From positions 44,993-108,992 of the forward strand of contig NZ_LMLP01000002.1 of assembly GCF_001421965.1 (NCBI RefSeq): a DNA stretch of 64,000 bases, in the 5' to 3' direction. This DNA is from Sphingomonas sp. Leaf67. GTDB lineage: Bacteria; Pseudomonadota; Alphaproteobacteria; Sphingomonadales; Sphingomonadaceae. Of this stretch, positions 35,966 through 45,698 are shown in pieces (the first letter of the stretch is position 1; every line of letters begins with the position of its first letter). Below the pieces are notes generated by a model. It was not told the DNA's origin and did not search any database. It saw nothing but the letters and a program-made list of their open reading frames with translations. The position numbers and the translations under genes are program-made.

Positions 35966-37345
35966 ATGCAAAAGATCCATGGTATCGACGTTAACGGCCA
36001 AGTAAATCGACGGGGTCTGCTGGGCCTTACAGCTGCTGGTTTTGGTCTTGTTGCGGCTGCGACCGGTCCGGGATCCGCGGCAATGGCTTCCCGTTCCGTT
36101 CCCGCCATGTTGCCCGCTCCGCGCCAGGGAGCGCGGCGGATGCCTCGATCGTTTCTGTGGGGGGCTTCCACTGCCGGTCACCAGATCGAGGGCAACAACG
36201 TAAATTCCGACGCGTGGGTTATGGAAAATGTTAGGCAAAGCATATTTCCGGAGCGTTCTGGTGATGCGTGCGACAGCTTGCATCGTTATCCGGAAGACAT
36301 ATTGCTCCTAAAAGAGCTTGGACTGAACAGCTATAGATTTTCTATAGAGTGGGCAAGAATAGAACCTGCCGAAGGTGTATTTTCTAGAGCCATGCTGGAT
36401 TACTACAAGCGCGTAGTCGAGTATTGCCACAACGCAGGTATCCGGCCGTGCGTTAGTTTTAACCACTATGTAAATCCTGCCTGGTTCGCAGCATCGGGTG
36501 GCTTCATGAGGCCCGATGGGCCACAAATCTTCGCACGTTACTGCGAAATCGCTGCTAAGCATCTTGCGGATGGCATGCATATGGCGTTCACGCTCAACGA
36601 GCCCCAGGCGCCCATTATCATCGATATCATGACGAAGGGGGCGGATCGTGCCAAGCTTGCGTCAATGGAACGTGCCGCCGCGGAGGTATGTGGTAGCGAT
36701 CGCTTTGTTACCTGGAAGACCATTGATCCGGTTGCGGGAGTGCAACCGACTATCCGGGCTCACAAGCTTGGCTATGCCGCTATCAAATCTGTCCGGTCGT
36801 CCCTTCCGGTTGGCGTATGCCTTGCGACCATAGATTATCGCGGCATTGGCGAAAACAGCATCGCGTCGGAGGTACGCGAAAGGATCGACGGGCCATGGAT
36901 GGCGGCGGCGAAGCAAGCTGGCGACTTTGTCGGTGTACAGAACTATTGGCCTCTATACCTGGACAACAAGGGTCCGACCACCGCGCCCGAGGGAACAGTG
37001 ATCAACGGCGTATTCCCGTTTGATTTCGATAGCCTCAATAATTGCATTCGCGAGACCCACCGCGCGACCGGCAAGCCAATCCTTATTACCGAAAACGGAT
37101 TAGATAGCCCGGACGACGGCAGGCGCATTCTATACATGACGAATGTGTTGAACCGGCTTGGCAACGTCCTGGACGAGGGCATTCCGTTATTAGGCTACCT
37201 GCACTGGTCGTTGATCGACAATTATGAGTGGGGCTCTTTCCAGGCAAAATTCGGCTTGGCAGAGGTCAATCGCACGACCTTCAAACGAACCCCCAAACCC
37301 AGTGGATGGATGCTTGGCGAATTCGCCCGCCGCGGGCTCATCTGA
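35966..37345 (+). CDS. Tat-exported GH1 beta-glycosidase
   Basis: 459 residues from the ATG at 35966. Tat-type signal: VNRRGLLGLTAAGFGLVAAA. GH1 landmarks: FLWGASTAGHQIEG (N-terminal barrel signature), YRFSIEWARIEP, acid/base glutamate in FTLNEPQAP (about residue 212) and nucleophile glutamate in ILITENGLDSPDDG (about 374). LHWSLIDNYEWGSF forms part of the aglycone/glycone pocket. Exported bacterial GH1 enzymes are unusual, since most are cytoplasmic. It would remove terminal beta-glucose or a similar sugar outside the cytoplasm. It ends a same-strand group with the nucleoside-hydrolase-like gene. Confidence 0.9.
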   Translation: MQKIHGIDVNGQVNRRGLLGLTAAGFGLVAAATGPGSAAMASRSVPAMLPAPRQGARRMPRSFLWGASTAGHQIEGNNVNSDAWVMENVRQSIFPERSGDACDSLHRYPEDILLLKELGLNSYRFSIEWARIEPAEGVFSRAMLDYYKRVVEYCHNAGIRPCVSFNHYVNPAWFAASGGFMRPDGPQIFARYCEIAAKHLADGMHMAFTLNEPQAPIIIDIMTKGADRAKLASMERAAAEVCGSDRFVTWKTIDPVAGVQPTIRAHKLGYAAIKSVRSSLPVGVCLATIDYRGIGENSIASEVRERIDGPWMAAAKQAGDFVGVQNYWPLYLDNKGPTTAPEGTVINGVFPFDFDSLNNCIRETHRATGKPILITENGLDSPDDGRRILYMTNVLNRLGNVLDEGIPLLGYLHWSLIDNYEWGSFQAKFGLAEVNRTTFKRTPKPSGWMLGEFARRGLI

Positions 37346-37934
37346 AAAGTCGGAGCGTCACGTAGTCCGATTGGTAGGCTAACCAGAACGTTTTTCTCGA
37401 AGCTTGGACGTACGTGACGCGCTCTCATATCTGTAGAATATACTTAGAGCGACGCGGTGACGCGACACAGAGTAATTAATATATCGAATTTTTCGGAACA
37501 ATTAGTTTAAATTACATTTTTGAACAATAAATTGCCTCCTAGGCGTGACAGCGCATTATTAATGGATTCGGAATTAGTATTTGACTAGAGATACTATGTG
37601 ATGTGTCGCCTTGTAAAGCTACATTGAATATCACAGAGAAGGACGGTCCGAAAAGCGTAGTTCGAAAATTAGTGTTTAGAAATGCTAAGGATGGTAATAT
37701 GCGTATGTAGCGAGCCGCTGAGATCTGCGGTCTTGTGACCAACGCTATCGGAATACGGACTCCACTTTGGCTCGCTGCCATTGGATGTTGCGACGACGGA
37801 TAGTTAGTTTCTAAACGATAGAAGATTTACCGGTGCTATAGTGTACACGATTAATGAACTTTGAGCGGGAGGGTTCGTCGTGATGCCTAGGATCCTTACC
37901 GCTGCGCAACGTTGCCATCAGCGGAGAACATGTC
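37346..37934. other. AT-rich intergenic region
   Basis: About 590 bp, visibly richer in A and T (notably 37440-37830) than the coding sequence around it. No gene, IS or RNA recognised. It marks the boundary between the GH1 gene and the dld-SDR pair and probably holds the dld promoter. Confidence 0.4.
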
Positions 37935-39620
37935 GTGCCCAGCGTCCTTATTGATGAATTGAGAAGTATAGTCGGGCGGCGGCACGTGCTTATTGACAGT
38001 ACTGCTGTTGCTCCTTTTACGACCGGCTACCGGACGGGCAGTGGTTCCGTGGCTGCAGTGGTAAGGCCAGGTTCGCTTGTCGAGCAGTGGCGCGTATTCA
38101 AGGCTTGCGTCGCAGCGAAACACGTCGTGATCGTGCAAGCGGCGAACACCGGACTTACCGGCGGTTCTACGCCGTTCGGCGACTATAGTCGGCCTGTGGT
38201 GATCATCAACACCCTTCGAATCTGCGGTGTACGACCCATTCTCGATGCCGAGGAGGTCGTATGTCTTGCTGGCTCTACTCTCTATGAACTCGAACGAACG
38301 CTGGCGCCGCTAGGTCGGGAGCCCCATTCGGTCATTGGATCGTCCTGCATCGGCGCGTCCGTCGTAGGGGGCGTCTGCAACAACTCGGGTGGTGCGCTGG
38401 TGCAGCGGGGCCCGGCCTATACCGAGTACGCTTTGTACGCTCAGGTGCATGCGGACGGGGAAGTCCACCTCCGCAACCATCTTGGCGTCCGACTAGGGAC
38501 CGATCCGGAGTCGATCTTACGCAACCTGCAGGAAGGGCGCTTTACAGACGACGATATCGTGGAGACACGACGGGAAGCATCGGCCGCGGGTGCCTACCCC
38601 AACATTGTCCGCGCAATCAACGAAGACAGTCCTGCACGGTTCAATGCCGATCCGGCCCGCCTTTTCGAGGCATCGGGCAGTGCCGGCAAGATCATGGTCT
38701 TCGCGGTAAGACTGGCAACGTTTCCCGCAGCCCGGCGTACCGCCGTCTTCTATATAGGGACCAACGACACTCACGAACTGACGACACTCAGGCGAAGCTT
38801 CCTGTCGAAGCTGGACGATCTCCCGGTTTCGGCCGAATACATTCATCGAGAAGCGTTCGACGTTGCGGACCGCTATGGGAAGGATACTATCGTGGCTATC
38901 CGAACGCTTGGCACCGAGCGATTGCCAGCGCTGTTCCGACTGAAAAGCCGCATTGATCGAATAGCCCGCGTGTTGACGATGCTGCCGGAATCGTTTGCCG
39001 AAAAAATGCTGCAGGCCTGCTGTCGTCTCTTGCCTGACCAATTGTCCGCTCGCCTTCGAGCATTTCGGGTCCGGTTTCAGCATCATCTGATCCTCAAGGT
39101 TGCCGACGAAGCGATTGAACCCACTCGCAACTTGTTGGCCAGCCTGTTCCCGAGCAGCACAGGCGATGTCTTTGAATGCACGCCTGATGAAGGCGACCGC
39201 GCCACGCTTCTCCGCTTCGCCGTTGCCGGTGCAGCCGTACGATACCGTGCGATGCATTCGGATCAGGTGGGAGGGATCATATCGCTCGATGTGGCGCTGC
39301 GGCGTAACGATGTGGCATGGTTCGAACGGTTTCCACCCGAGATCGACGAGCAGATTATTGTTAAACTTTACTATGGCCACTTCTTCTGTCACGTGTTCCA
39401 TCAGGATTACGTCGTCCGCAAGGGAGTTGATCCGGTCGCCCTTGAGCATCGCATGTGGGCGCTACTCGACGAACGTGGCGCGCGGTATCCGGCCGAGCAC
39501 AACGTCGGTCATCTTTACCCGGCGGCGGCAGATCTCGCGGCACACTATCGAATGCTTGATCCGACCAATCAACTCAATCCCGGCATAGGCCAGACCAGCC
39601 GCTTGGCTGGGTGGCTGTAA
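37935..39620 (+). CDS. dld: FAD-dependent D-lactate dehydrogenase (quinone-linked, Dld type)
   Basis: 561 residues from a GTG start, close to the length of the E. coli Dld enzyme. FAD-binding PCMH domain: AAVVRPGSLVEQWRVFKACV, VQAANTGLTGGSTPFGDYS, SVIGSSCIGASVVGGVCNNS. The C-terminal membrane-binding and cap region includes FFCHVFHQDYVVRKGVDP and YPAEHNVGHLYPA. It oxidises D-lactate to pyruvate and passes electrons to quinone at the inner membrane. The following SDR gene begins just past its stop, so they form an operon. Since the rhamnose route gives L-lactate, this D-specific enzyme must serve another lactate source or have a different specificity. Confidence 0.88.
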   Translation: MPSVLIDELRSIVGRRHVLIDSTAVAPFTTGYRTGSGSVAAVVRPGSLVEQWRVFKACVAAKHVVIVQAANTGLTGGSTPFGDYSRPVVIINTLRICGVRPILDAEEVVCLAGSTLYELERTLAPLGREPHSVIGSSCIGASVVGGVCNNSGGALVQRGPAYTEYALYAQVHADGEVHLRNHLGVRLGTDPESILRNLQEGRFTDDDIVETRREASAAGAYPNIVRAINEDSPARFNADPARLFEASGSAGKIMVFAVRLATFPAARRTAVFYIGTNDTHELTTLRRSFLSKLDDLPVSAEYIHREAFDVADRYGKDTIVAIRTLGTERLPALFRLKSRIDRIARVLTMLPESFAEKMLQACCRLLPDQLSARLRAFRVRFQHHLILKVADEAIEPTRNLLASLFPSSTGDVFECTPDEGDRATLLRFAVAGAAVRYRAMHSDQVGGIISLDVALRRNDVAWFERFPPEIDEQIIVKLYYGHFFCHVFHQDYVVRKGVDPVALEHRMWALLDERGARYPAEHNVGHLYPAAADLAAHYRMLDPTNQLNPGIGQTSRLAGWL

Positions 39621-39634
39621 CAAAGGAGTTCGCC

Positions 39635-40363
39635 TTGAATCGTTTGCAAGGAAAATATGCATTTGTCAGTGGCGCGGCGCAAGGAATTGGTCGCAGCATT
39701 ACAGAAGCTTTTATTAAAGAGGGTGCAAGGGTAATTGCAGCCGATCTCCAATGGCGAAACCGTTTCTCGATTGACACCATCGAGGAAATCGACCTCGACT
39801 TGACGGACGAGGCCGCAGTCGGTCGGGTCATATCGGACCGTCCTCTAATTGACGTTCTTGTGAATTGCGTTGGGTGGGTCGCGAGCGGCAGCCTCCTCGA
39901 TTGCACCACCAATGAACTGACCCGTTCCTTCGATATCAATGTTCTGAGCATGGCCCACACGATGCGGGCAGCGCTACCTGGGATGCTTGCTCGAGAGCGC
40001 GGTTCCATCGTCAATATCGCGTCCGTCGTCTCCTCGACGAAGGGCGTTCCCGACCGGTTCGCCTATGCGACCACCAAGGCCGCTGTGATTGGGCTTACCA
40101 AATCGGTTGCGCGGGACTTTATTGGCAAGGGCGTGCGTTGTAACTCCATCTCTCCGGGATCGACGTTCACTCCATCTCTTGAAGATCGCTTCGCTGCATC
40201 GGGTGACGCCGCAGCGGCACGCGCTGCTTTCATCGCTCGCCAGCCTATGGGGCGGCTCGGCGACCCAGCGGAGATCGCGCAAGTGGCTGTAATGCTTGCA
40301 TCAGATGAAGCCAGATTTATCACCGGTGCCGACGTGATCGTCGATGGAGGCATGAGCCTGTAA
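39635..40363 (+). CDS. SDR dehydrogenase, 2-keto-3-deoxy-L-fuconate dehydrogenase-like
   Basis: 242 residues from a TTG start at 39635, favoured by AAAGGAG 7 nt upstream; a GTG at 39611 would overlap dld. Rossmann motif SGAAQGIGRSITEAFIKEGA, NNAG-equivalent NCVGWVASG, and catalytic FAYATTKAAVIGLTKSVARD. The C-terminus ARFITGADVIVDGGMSL is complete. The pattern ASVVSSTKGVPDRFAYATTK resembles 2-keto-3-deoxy-L-fuconate dehydrogenases and their DHRS6-type relatives. It would oxidise the 4-hydroxyl of a 2-keto-3-deoxy sugar acid, the same kind of step as the SDR at 46553. It may extend the pathway to L-fucose or another 6-deoxy sugar. Confidence 0.8.
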   Translation: MNRLQGKYAFVSGAAQGIGRSITEAFIKEGARVIAADLQWRNRFSIDTIEEIDLDLTDEAAVGRVISDRPLIDVLVNCVGWVASGSLLDCTTNELTRSFDINVLSMAHTMRAALPGMLARERGSIVNIASVVSSTKGVPDRFAYATTKAAVIGLTKSVARDFIGKGVRCNSISPGSTFTPSLEDRFAASGDAAAARAAFIARQPMGRLGDPAEIAQVAVMLASDEARFITGADVIVDGGMSL

Positions 40364-40591
40364 GCGTCGGCAGATTTGTTATCGGCGGTGCACGCGGGGG
40401 TATAAGTTGAAGGATCGCGTTTGTACTGCTGTCGAAAGATTTCGAGTTACGTCAGCACCGCGGTAGCTCGTTCGTACGTAAAGTGCTGGCGATACACCAG
40501 CGAAGTTTCTGACGAACGACAGCACGCGGATTGTGGAAAGCAAAGCCTTAAAGCTTGACCGAAAAATTGAGTTGAGCGACTTCAGCAGCTT

Positions 40592-41461
40592 GTGATTCAC
40601 CGAGGGTTGCGAAGACCACGGAGATCACATGAGCTGGACTGAAATCGCTCGCCGGAGATTTGACAGAAGAGGGTTGCGGTACGCAAGCGACTGCACCGAC
40701 TAGGAGTGGGCGATCATTGCCCAACTGCTGGCACGAACAACGAAGGTGGGACGTCCACGCCTGCACCGCGCACGGGATCTGTGGAACGCGATCCAGTACC
40801 GTGCGGCGACGGGGTGCCAGTGGGCGCAGTTTCCCAGGGACTTCCCACCGTTCACGATGGCGCAGTATCATTTCTATCGGATGCGCGATAGCGGCCTGCT
40901 CGATGCGATCGACGCGGTGCTGGTGGCCGGAATGCGGGCAACGGACGGCTGCACGGTAGAGCCGACCGCAGGCATCATCGATAGTCAGTCGATGAAAACC
41001 ACCGAAGCAGGCGCGCTGCGCGGCTATGATGCCGTCAATAAGATTAAGGGGCGCAAGCGTCATATCGTAACTGATACGGTCGGCAACCTGCTCGACGAGC
41101 TGGTCGCTCTCGGTGACATTCAGGACCGTGACGGCGCGCCGGACCTGATCGAACGCTGCCGGGACGCCTATCCGTCACTATCCCACTTCTTTGCCGATGG
41201 CGGCTATGCCGGACAAAGCCTGGCGGCCGCTATCGCGCATCTCGGCCGCCTCGCCGTCGAGATCATCAAGCGTTCCCACGCCCACCGCTTCATCGTCCTG
41301 CCTCGCGGATGGGTGCTCGAGCGGACCATCGCCTGGCTTAATCGATGCCGACACCCTGCCGAGGACTGGGAGGCAACTATCACCTCCTCCGAAGCATGGC
41401 TCCTCGTCGCTTCAATCAGACGGACGACAAAGCGCCTCGCAAAGGTCGAATTGTGAGTCAC
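40592..41461. mobile_element. IS5-family insertion sequence with nonsense-interrupted transposase
   Basis: About 870 bp. Possible ends are the imperfect inverted repeats GTGATTCAC (40592-40600) and GTGACTCAC (reverse complement of 41453-41461). A target duplication was not identified with confidence, so the ends are approximate. It separates the dld-SDR pair from the rhamnose cluster. Confidence 0.55.
40629..41456 (+). pseudogene. IS5-family transposase with in-frame amber codon
   Basis: The frame starts at ATG 40629 with SWTEIARRRFDRRGLRYAS, reaches TAG at 40701-40703 in the conserved LTD-EW block (here CTD*EW), and then continues intact for 250 codons. DDE residues are visible in AGIIDSQSMKTTEAG, FFADGGYAGQ and LPRGWVLERTIAWLNRCR. 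The amber codon removes the N-terminal helix-turn-helix region from any restart product, so the element is probably dead or relies on stop readthrough. Confidence 0.8.
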
Positions 41462-41679
41462 GCTCTTAAATCCGGTCTTCAAATCCTAGACCGTCAGACG
41501 CGTGCGGCACCTCGCAGTGGCATTGGCAGTGATCCCCAGTTCACGACCGGCGTCACGAGTGAAGGTTACAACTAGCTGTCTCGCTGCTCGAACCGCGTGC
41601 GTTGTAGTGGCGCGACCGTCACGTACCTTTCCCGAGCGGCATCCGTTCACCTTAGCGAAAGAATTACACCAGCAAACCC

Positions 41680-42825
41680 TTAGTCGACTAGTACGCTGCT
41701 ATCAATGTCCGCGATACGGCTCTTGCCCGTGAGCGCCATTGCTACCCGCATCTCCGCTTCAACCAACTGTAGCATGTGGCGGACACCAGCCTCGCCGCCG
41801 CCGCCTAGGGCGTAGACCCATGCTCTGCCCAACAACACTCCCTGCGCACCGAGCGCCAACATCCGCACGACGTCGAGTCCAGAGCGGACTCCGCCGTCCG
41901 CCAGCACGGTCAGACGGTCGCCCACCGCCCGTGCGATCACCGGCAACGCGCGGGTGGTAGACGGTACACCGTCAAGCTGACGGCCGCCATGATTGGACAC
42001 CACGATGCCGTCGGCGCTCAGATCGGCAGCGGCGCGGGCGTCTTCAACATCCAAGATGCCCTTAATAATTAACGGGCCGTCCCAGCTTTCGCGGATGAAG
42101 TCGATATCGCGCCAGCTTACCGTCGGGTCGAAATTGTTGCGCATCCACGCAAAGAAGTCCTCCAACCCGGTATTTTTGCCGAGCACAGGTACGACATTAC
42201 CCAACTGGTGTGGGCGGCCATGTATGCCGACGTCCCATGCCCAGCGAGGATGGGTCATCCCCTGCCACATTCGCCGCAGCCCACCAATCATTCCCGATGC
42301 CCCGGCAAGGCCCGAATGATAATCGCGGTAGCGCGATCCGGGCACCGGCATGTCGACGGTAAATACTAGGGTCGAGCAGCCGGACGCACGTGCTTGTTCC
42401 ATCAAGTCGCGCATGAACCCGCGATCACGGATCATGTACAGCTGGAACCACAAAGGGGCCTGAACGGCGCAGCTTACCTCGGAGAGGGGGCAAGCGGAAA
42501 CGGTCGAAAGGCAAAAGGGGACGCCCGCCGCTTCCGCCGCGCGCGCCGCCTGCACCTCACCGCGCCTAGCATTCATACCTGCTAGGCCGACCGGAGCAAG
42601 TGCGACTGGCATGGACAGTTTTTGCCCGAACAGCTCGGTCGACAGGTCGAGCCTAGACACGTCGGTAAGGATGCGTTGACGCAGTGCCACCGCCTCAAGA
42701 TCGGTGACGTTGCGCTTCAGTGTCACTTCTGCATAGCTGCCGCCATCGATATACTCGAACAAAAACGGCGGTAGGCGGCGGCGCGCGAGTTCGCGGTAGT
42801 CGAGCGCGGAAGCAGCTTTTCTCAT
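41680..42825 (-). CDS. lldD: FMN-dependent L-lactate dehydrogenase
   Basis: 381 residues, full length for LldD. Alpha-hydroxy-acid oxidase landmarks: [73 protein letters not shown] and the active-site/FMN motif [20 protein letters not shown]. It oxidises L-lactate to pyruvate at the inner membrane. It is the last gene of the minus-strand arm iclR-SDR-lldD, 31 bp after the L-rhamnose dehydrogenase gene. Its job here is evidently to consume the L-lactate made by the diketo-acid hydrolase at 45699. Confidence 0.92.
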   Translation of the reverse strand: MRKAASALDYRELARRRLPPFLFEYIDGGSYAEVTLKRNVTDLEAVALRQRILTDVSRLDLSTELFGQKLSMPVALAPVGLAGMNARRGEVQAARAAEAAGVPFCLSTVSACPLSEVSCAVQAPLWFQLYMIRDRGFMRDLMEQARASGCSTLVFTVDMPVPGSRYRDYHSGLAGASGMIGGLRRMWQGMTHPRWAWDVGIHGRPHQLGNVVPVLGKNTGLEDFFAWMRNNFDPTVSWRDIDFIRESWDGPLIIKGILDVEDARAAADLSADGIVVSNHGGRQLDGVPSTTRALPVIARAVGDRLTVLADGGVRSGLDVVRMLALGAQGVLLGRAWVYALGGGGEAGVRHMLQLVEAEMRVAMALTGKSRIADIDSSVLVD

Positions 42826-42856
42826 AACGACGTCTTTCCGTTACCGTGACGGTTGC

Positions 42857-43618
42857 TCATTGGAGGTTTACGAATGCGCCGCCATCGACCAACAGCGCGG
42901 CGCCAGTGACGTAGCGCGCCATGTCGGAAGCGAGGAATATGATCGGCCCGGCAAGGTCGTCGGGTTCGCCAAGGCGGCCTAGTGGAATGCGCGCGGTCAT
43001 GCGCTTCCGCTTGTCGAGATCGGCAAGGTCATCCTTGTTGATGTCAGTTAGGATTGTGCCGGGCAGCACCGAATTGCAGCGGATGCCATGGCGACCGAGT
43101 GCGATCGCAGTTGACTGCATGAGCGAATGGATACCCGCTTTGGTTGGGGTGTAATGCGTCTGGAACTCTCCACCTACCAGTGCCGAGATAGAGGATACTG
43201 CAACGATTGCGCCGCCGCGGCCCTGGTCGACCATGCGGTTAGCCGCCGCCTGAACCATATAATAAGCACCGTGAAGATTGACCCTCATCGTACGCTCGAA
43301 TGTTTCAGGTGGCATGTCGAGAAAGGCGTGAAAGGGGCAAATGCCCGCATTGCTTACGAATACGTCGATCCCGCCTAGCATGTCAGCGGCTTTCGAGACA
43401 AAGGCGTCGGCGGTGGCATGTTCGGCGACATCGCCCTTGATCGCCAGCGCGCGGCGGCCAAGGGCCTCGATCTCACGGATGACTTCCTGCGCGGCGGCGT
43501 CGTTGCCCGCAAAGTTAATCGCAACATCCGCTCCGTGGCGCGCAGCTCCGATTGCGGCGGCGCGGCCAATTCCAGCGGATGCGCCCGTGACCAGGACATT
43601 CTTACCTTCCAGCAACAT
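42857..43618 (-). CDS. L-rhamnose 1-dehydrogenase (SDR family)
   Basis: 253 residues. NAD(P) site NVLVTGASAGIGRAAAIGAA, SNAGICPFHAFLDMP, catalytic block AVSSISALVGGEFQTHYTPT followed by KAG, and SDMARYVTGAALLVDGGAFV at the end. From memory it matches the characterised Azotobacter/Sphingomonas L-rhamnose dehydrogenases (LRA1) closely, including the NAGICPFHxFLDMP stretch. It oxidises L-rhamnose to L-rhamnono-lactone, step 1 of the pathway. Its ATG directly follows the iclR stop codon (TAG-ATG), with GGAGAGA as ribosome-binding site inside iclR. Confidence 0.9.
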   Translation of the reverse strand: MLLEGKNVLVTGASAGIGRAAAIGAARHGADVAINFAGNDAAAQEVIREIEALGRRALAIKGDVAEHATADAFVSKAADMLGGIDVFVSNAGICPFHAFLDMPPETFERTMRVNLHGAYYMVQAAANRMVDQGRGGAIVAVSSISALVGGEFQTHYTPTKAGIHSLMQSTAIALGRHGIRCNSVLPGTILTDINKDDLADLDKRKRMTARIPLGRLGEPDDLAGPIIFLASDMARYVTGAALLVDGGAFVNLQ

Positions 43619-44404
43619 CTATCTCTCCTTCGCCTTTATAGGATGGTCAAGGTCGCGGCTGATCCCGTCTGCGGTTGCAGTGACGTAGGTAGATAAGTCT
43701 TCAAGGCGGGCGTCACCCATATATATCGCAGCGCTTGACACACTGATCGCAGCGACAATCTGGCCGCGTGCGTCGCGGATCGGCGCAGCGACACAGCGAA
43801 TCTGATCCTCGTTCTCTTCGAGATCGAAGGTGCATCCGGCCGTGACATATCGTTCCATCCGTTCCCGCCATACGGTCGGGTCAACATGCGGTTGACGATC
43901 GCTAGATTCAGCAGCGAAGCGCTGTTCCCAGTAAGCGGGCGGATGATCGAGCATCAGCGCCTTACCCAAGCCCGTCGACGTAAGAGGGTGTCGATCACCG
44001 ACCCGGCTACAGATAGTAATCCGCCGCTTGCCTGGCATCTTGTCTAGGTAAAGTGCGAAATCGCCATCGAGAACGCCGAGGTGGACTGCGTCCTCCGTTG
44101 TCTGTGCGAGTTCTTCCAGATGGGGACGGGCGAACTGAATAATGTCGGTCTCCTCTTGCGCAAGATTACCCAATTTGAGCAACTTGCGGCCAAGGCGATA
44201 GCCTGTGCGGGGGGTAAAGCCCAAATAGCCGCGCTCGACGAGCGACGAAGCGAGCCGATGGGCCGTACTCCGGGTTAGCTTTAACGTATTAGACAGTTGT
44301 GGCAACGTCACTGCACCCGCCGCAACTGCCTCTATGACGTCGAGGCCACGCATCAGCGTCTGGCTACCGCCGGCGGTCGTATCAGATGTTCGCTCTCCCT
44401 TCAT
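43619..44404 (-). CDS. IclR-family regulator of the rhamnose cluster
   Basis: 261 residues. N-terminal winged helix: LMRGLDVIEAVAAGAVTLPQ, LSNTLKLTRSTAHRLASSLV. The C-terminal ligand domain includes LGLSALRE-equivalent LGNLAQEETDIIQFARPHLE, HPLTSTGLGKALM and IRCVAAPIRDARGQIVAAIS. IclR proteins bind operators as tetramers and respond to a metabolite. It is divergent from rhmD with a 96-bp gap, and it leads the operon with L-rhamnose dehydrogenase and lldD. It most likely controls both arms in response to a rhamnose-pathway intermediate (inference). Confidence 0.9.
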   Translation of the reverse strand: MKGERTSDTTAGGSQTLMRGLDVIEAVAAGAVTLPQLSNTLKLTRSTAHRLASSLVERGYLGFTPRTGYRLGRKLLKLGNLAQEETDIIQFARPHLEELAQTTEDAVHLGVLDGDFALYLDKMPGKRRITICSRVGDRHPLTSTGLGKALMLDHPPAYWEQRFAAESSDRQPHVDPTVWRERMERYVTAGCTFDLEENEDQIRCVAAPIRDARGQIVAAISVSSAAIYMGDARLEDLSTYVTATADGISRDLDHPIKAKER

Positions 44405-44500
44405 TGTCCCATCCCTTTACACTGCTTCCCACAATATGAAAATATATATTGAACGTGATCGTACGAATATGCATAAGCGCCAAACGTAAGGAGAGGTCTG
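44405..44500. promoter_or_regulatory. divergent promoter/operator between iclR and rhmD
   Basis: 96 bp with an AT-rich centre. An inverted repeat AATAT (44433-44437)-n8-ATATT (44446-44450) is a candidate IclR operator. AAGGAG lies ahead of the rhmD ATG at 44501. Both arms of the rhamnose cluster start here. Confidence 0.5.
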
Positions 44501-45682
44501 ATGCTGCCCAAAATTAAGCATGTACGGGCGTTCGTCGCCCGCGGCGCGGGTGCCGATTATCATGACCAAGGCGAAGGCCATTGGATCGACGATCACATCG
44601 CCACACCGATGAGTCGCTATCCGGAATATCGCCAGTCGCGGCAAAGCTTTGGCATCAACGTGCTGGGAACGCTGGTCGTCGAGATCGAGGCGGAGGACGG
44701 CACGATCGGCTTCGCGGTTACAACTGGCGGCGAGCCCGCCTGCTACATCGTCGAGAAGCATCTCGTGCGCTTCCTCGAAGGACGCAGCCCAACCGAGTAC
44801 GAGAAGATCTGGGATCAGATGTACTTTTCCACCCAATATTACGGGCGGAAAGGCTTGGTGATCAACGCGATCTCAGGCGTCGACCTAGCGCTGTGGGATC
44901 TGCTCGGCAAGCTGAGGCAAGAGCCGGTCTATCACCTGCTCGGCGGCGCGGTGCGCGACGAACTGCAATTCTACGCCACCGGCGCGCGGCCCGACGTCGC
45001 TAAGGAACTTGGCTTCATCGGCGGCAAGATGCCGCTTCACCATGGCCCCGCCGAGGGAATCGAAGGGCTAAAGAAGAACATTGTCGAGCTGGCCGACATG
45101 CGCGCCCGGGTCGGTCCCGATTTTTGGCTGATGTGGGATTGCTGGATGGCTCTCGACGTCGATTATGCCACCCGCCTCGCCATCGCCGCGCACGAGCATG
45201 GCCTGAAGTGGATGGAGGAGGCGATCAGTCCCGACGATTATTGGGGCTATCAACAGCTGAAGCGCAACGTGCCCAAGGGGATGCTGGTCACGACCGGGGA
45301 ACATGAGGCGACGCGTTGGGGCTTCCGTCTGCTGATGGAAATGGATTGTTGCGACATCATTCAGCCAGACGTGGGCTGGTGCGGCGGCGTCACCGAACTG
45401 CTGAAAATCAGCGCCTTGGCCGATGCACATGGCAAGCTGGTCGTGCCACACGGCTCCAGCGTATACAGCTATCACTTCGTCGTTACGCGCCACAATTCGC
45501 CGTTCGCCGAGTTCCTGATGATGCACCCCGGTCCGACCGAGATCGTGCCGATGTTCGCACCGCAATTGCTGGGCGAACCGGTGCCCAAAGACGGCCGCCT
45601 CCGCGCATCAGCGCTCGACAAGCCCGGCTTCGGTGTCGAGCTGAACCGCGACGTGCCGCTCCATCGTCCCTACACCCATTGA
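44501..45682 (+). CDS. rhmD: L-rhamnonate dehydratase
   Basis: 393 residues, enolase superfamily, mandelate-racemase subgroup. It is very like E. coli RhmD throughout: [60 protein letters not shown]. Metal ligands are expected in MWDCWM (Asp), MEEAISPDD (Glu) and [12 protein letters not shown] (Glu). The acid/base His is in [12 protein letters not shown]. It dehydrates L-rhamnonate to 2-keto-3-deoxy-L-rhamnonate, step 3. It is the first gene of the plus-strand arm. The E. coli enzyme is slightly longer (405 residues), with an N-terminal loop missing here. Confidence 0.95.
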   Translation: MLPKIKHVRAFVARGAGADYHDQGEGHWIDDHIATPMSRYPEYRQSRQSFGINVLGTLVVEIEAEDGTIGFAVTTGGEPACYIVEKHLVRFLEGRSPTEYEKIWDQMYFSTQYYGRKGLVINAISGVDLALWDLLGKLRQEPVYHLLGGAVRDELQFYATGARPDVAKELGFIGGKMPLHHGPAEGIEGLKKNIVELADMRARVGPDFWLMWDCWMALDVDYATRLAIAAHEHGLKWMEEAISPDDYWGYQQLKRNVPKGMLVTTGEHEATRWGFRLLMEMDCCDIIQPDVGWCGGVTELLKISALADAHGKLVVPHGSSVYSYHFVVTRHNSPFAEFLMMHPGPTEIVPMFAPQLLGEPVPKDGRLRASALDKPGFGVELNRDVPLHRPYTH

Positions 45683-45698
45683 TTGCGAGACCAGACCC

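Noticed and set aside
38517..39449. 310-codon minus-strand open frame
   Set aside because: Fully antisense to dld, whose family motifs run through the same region.
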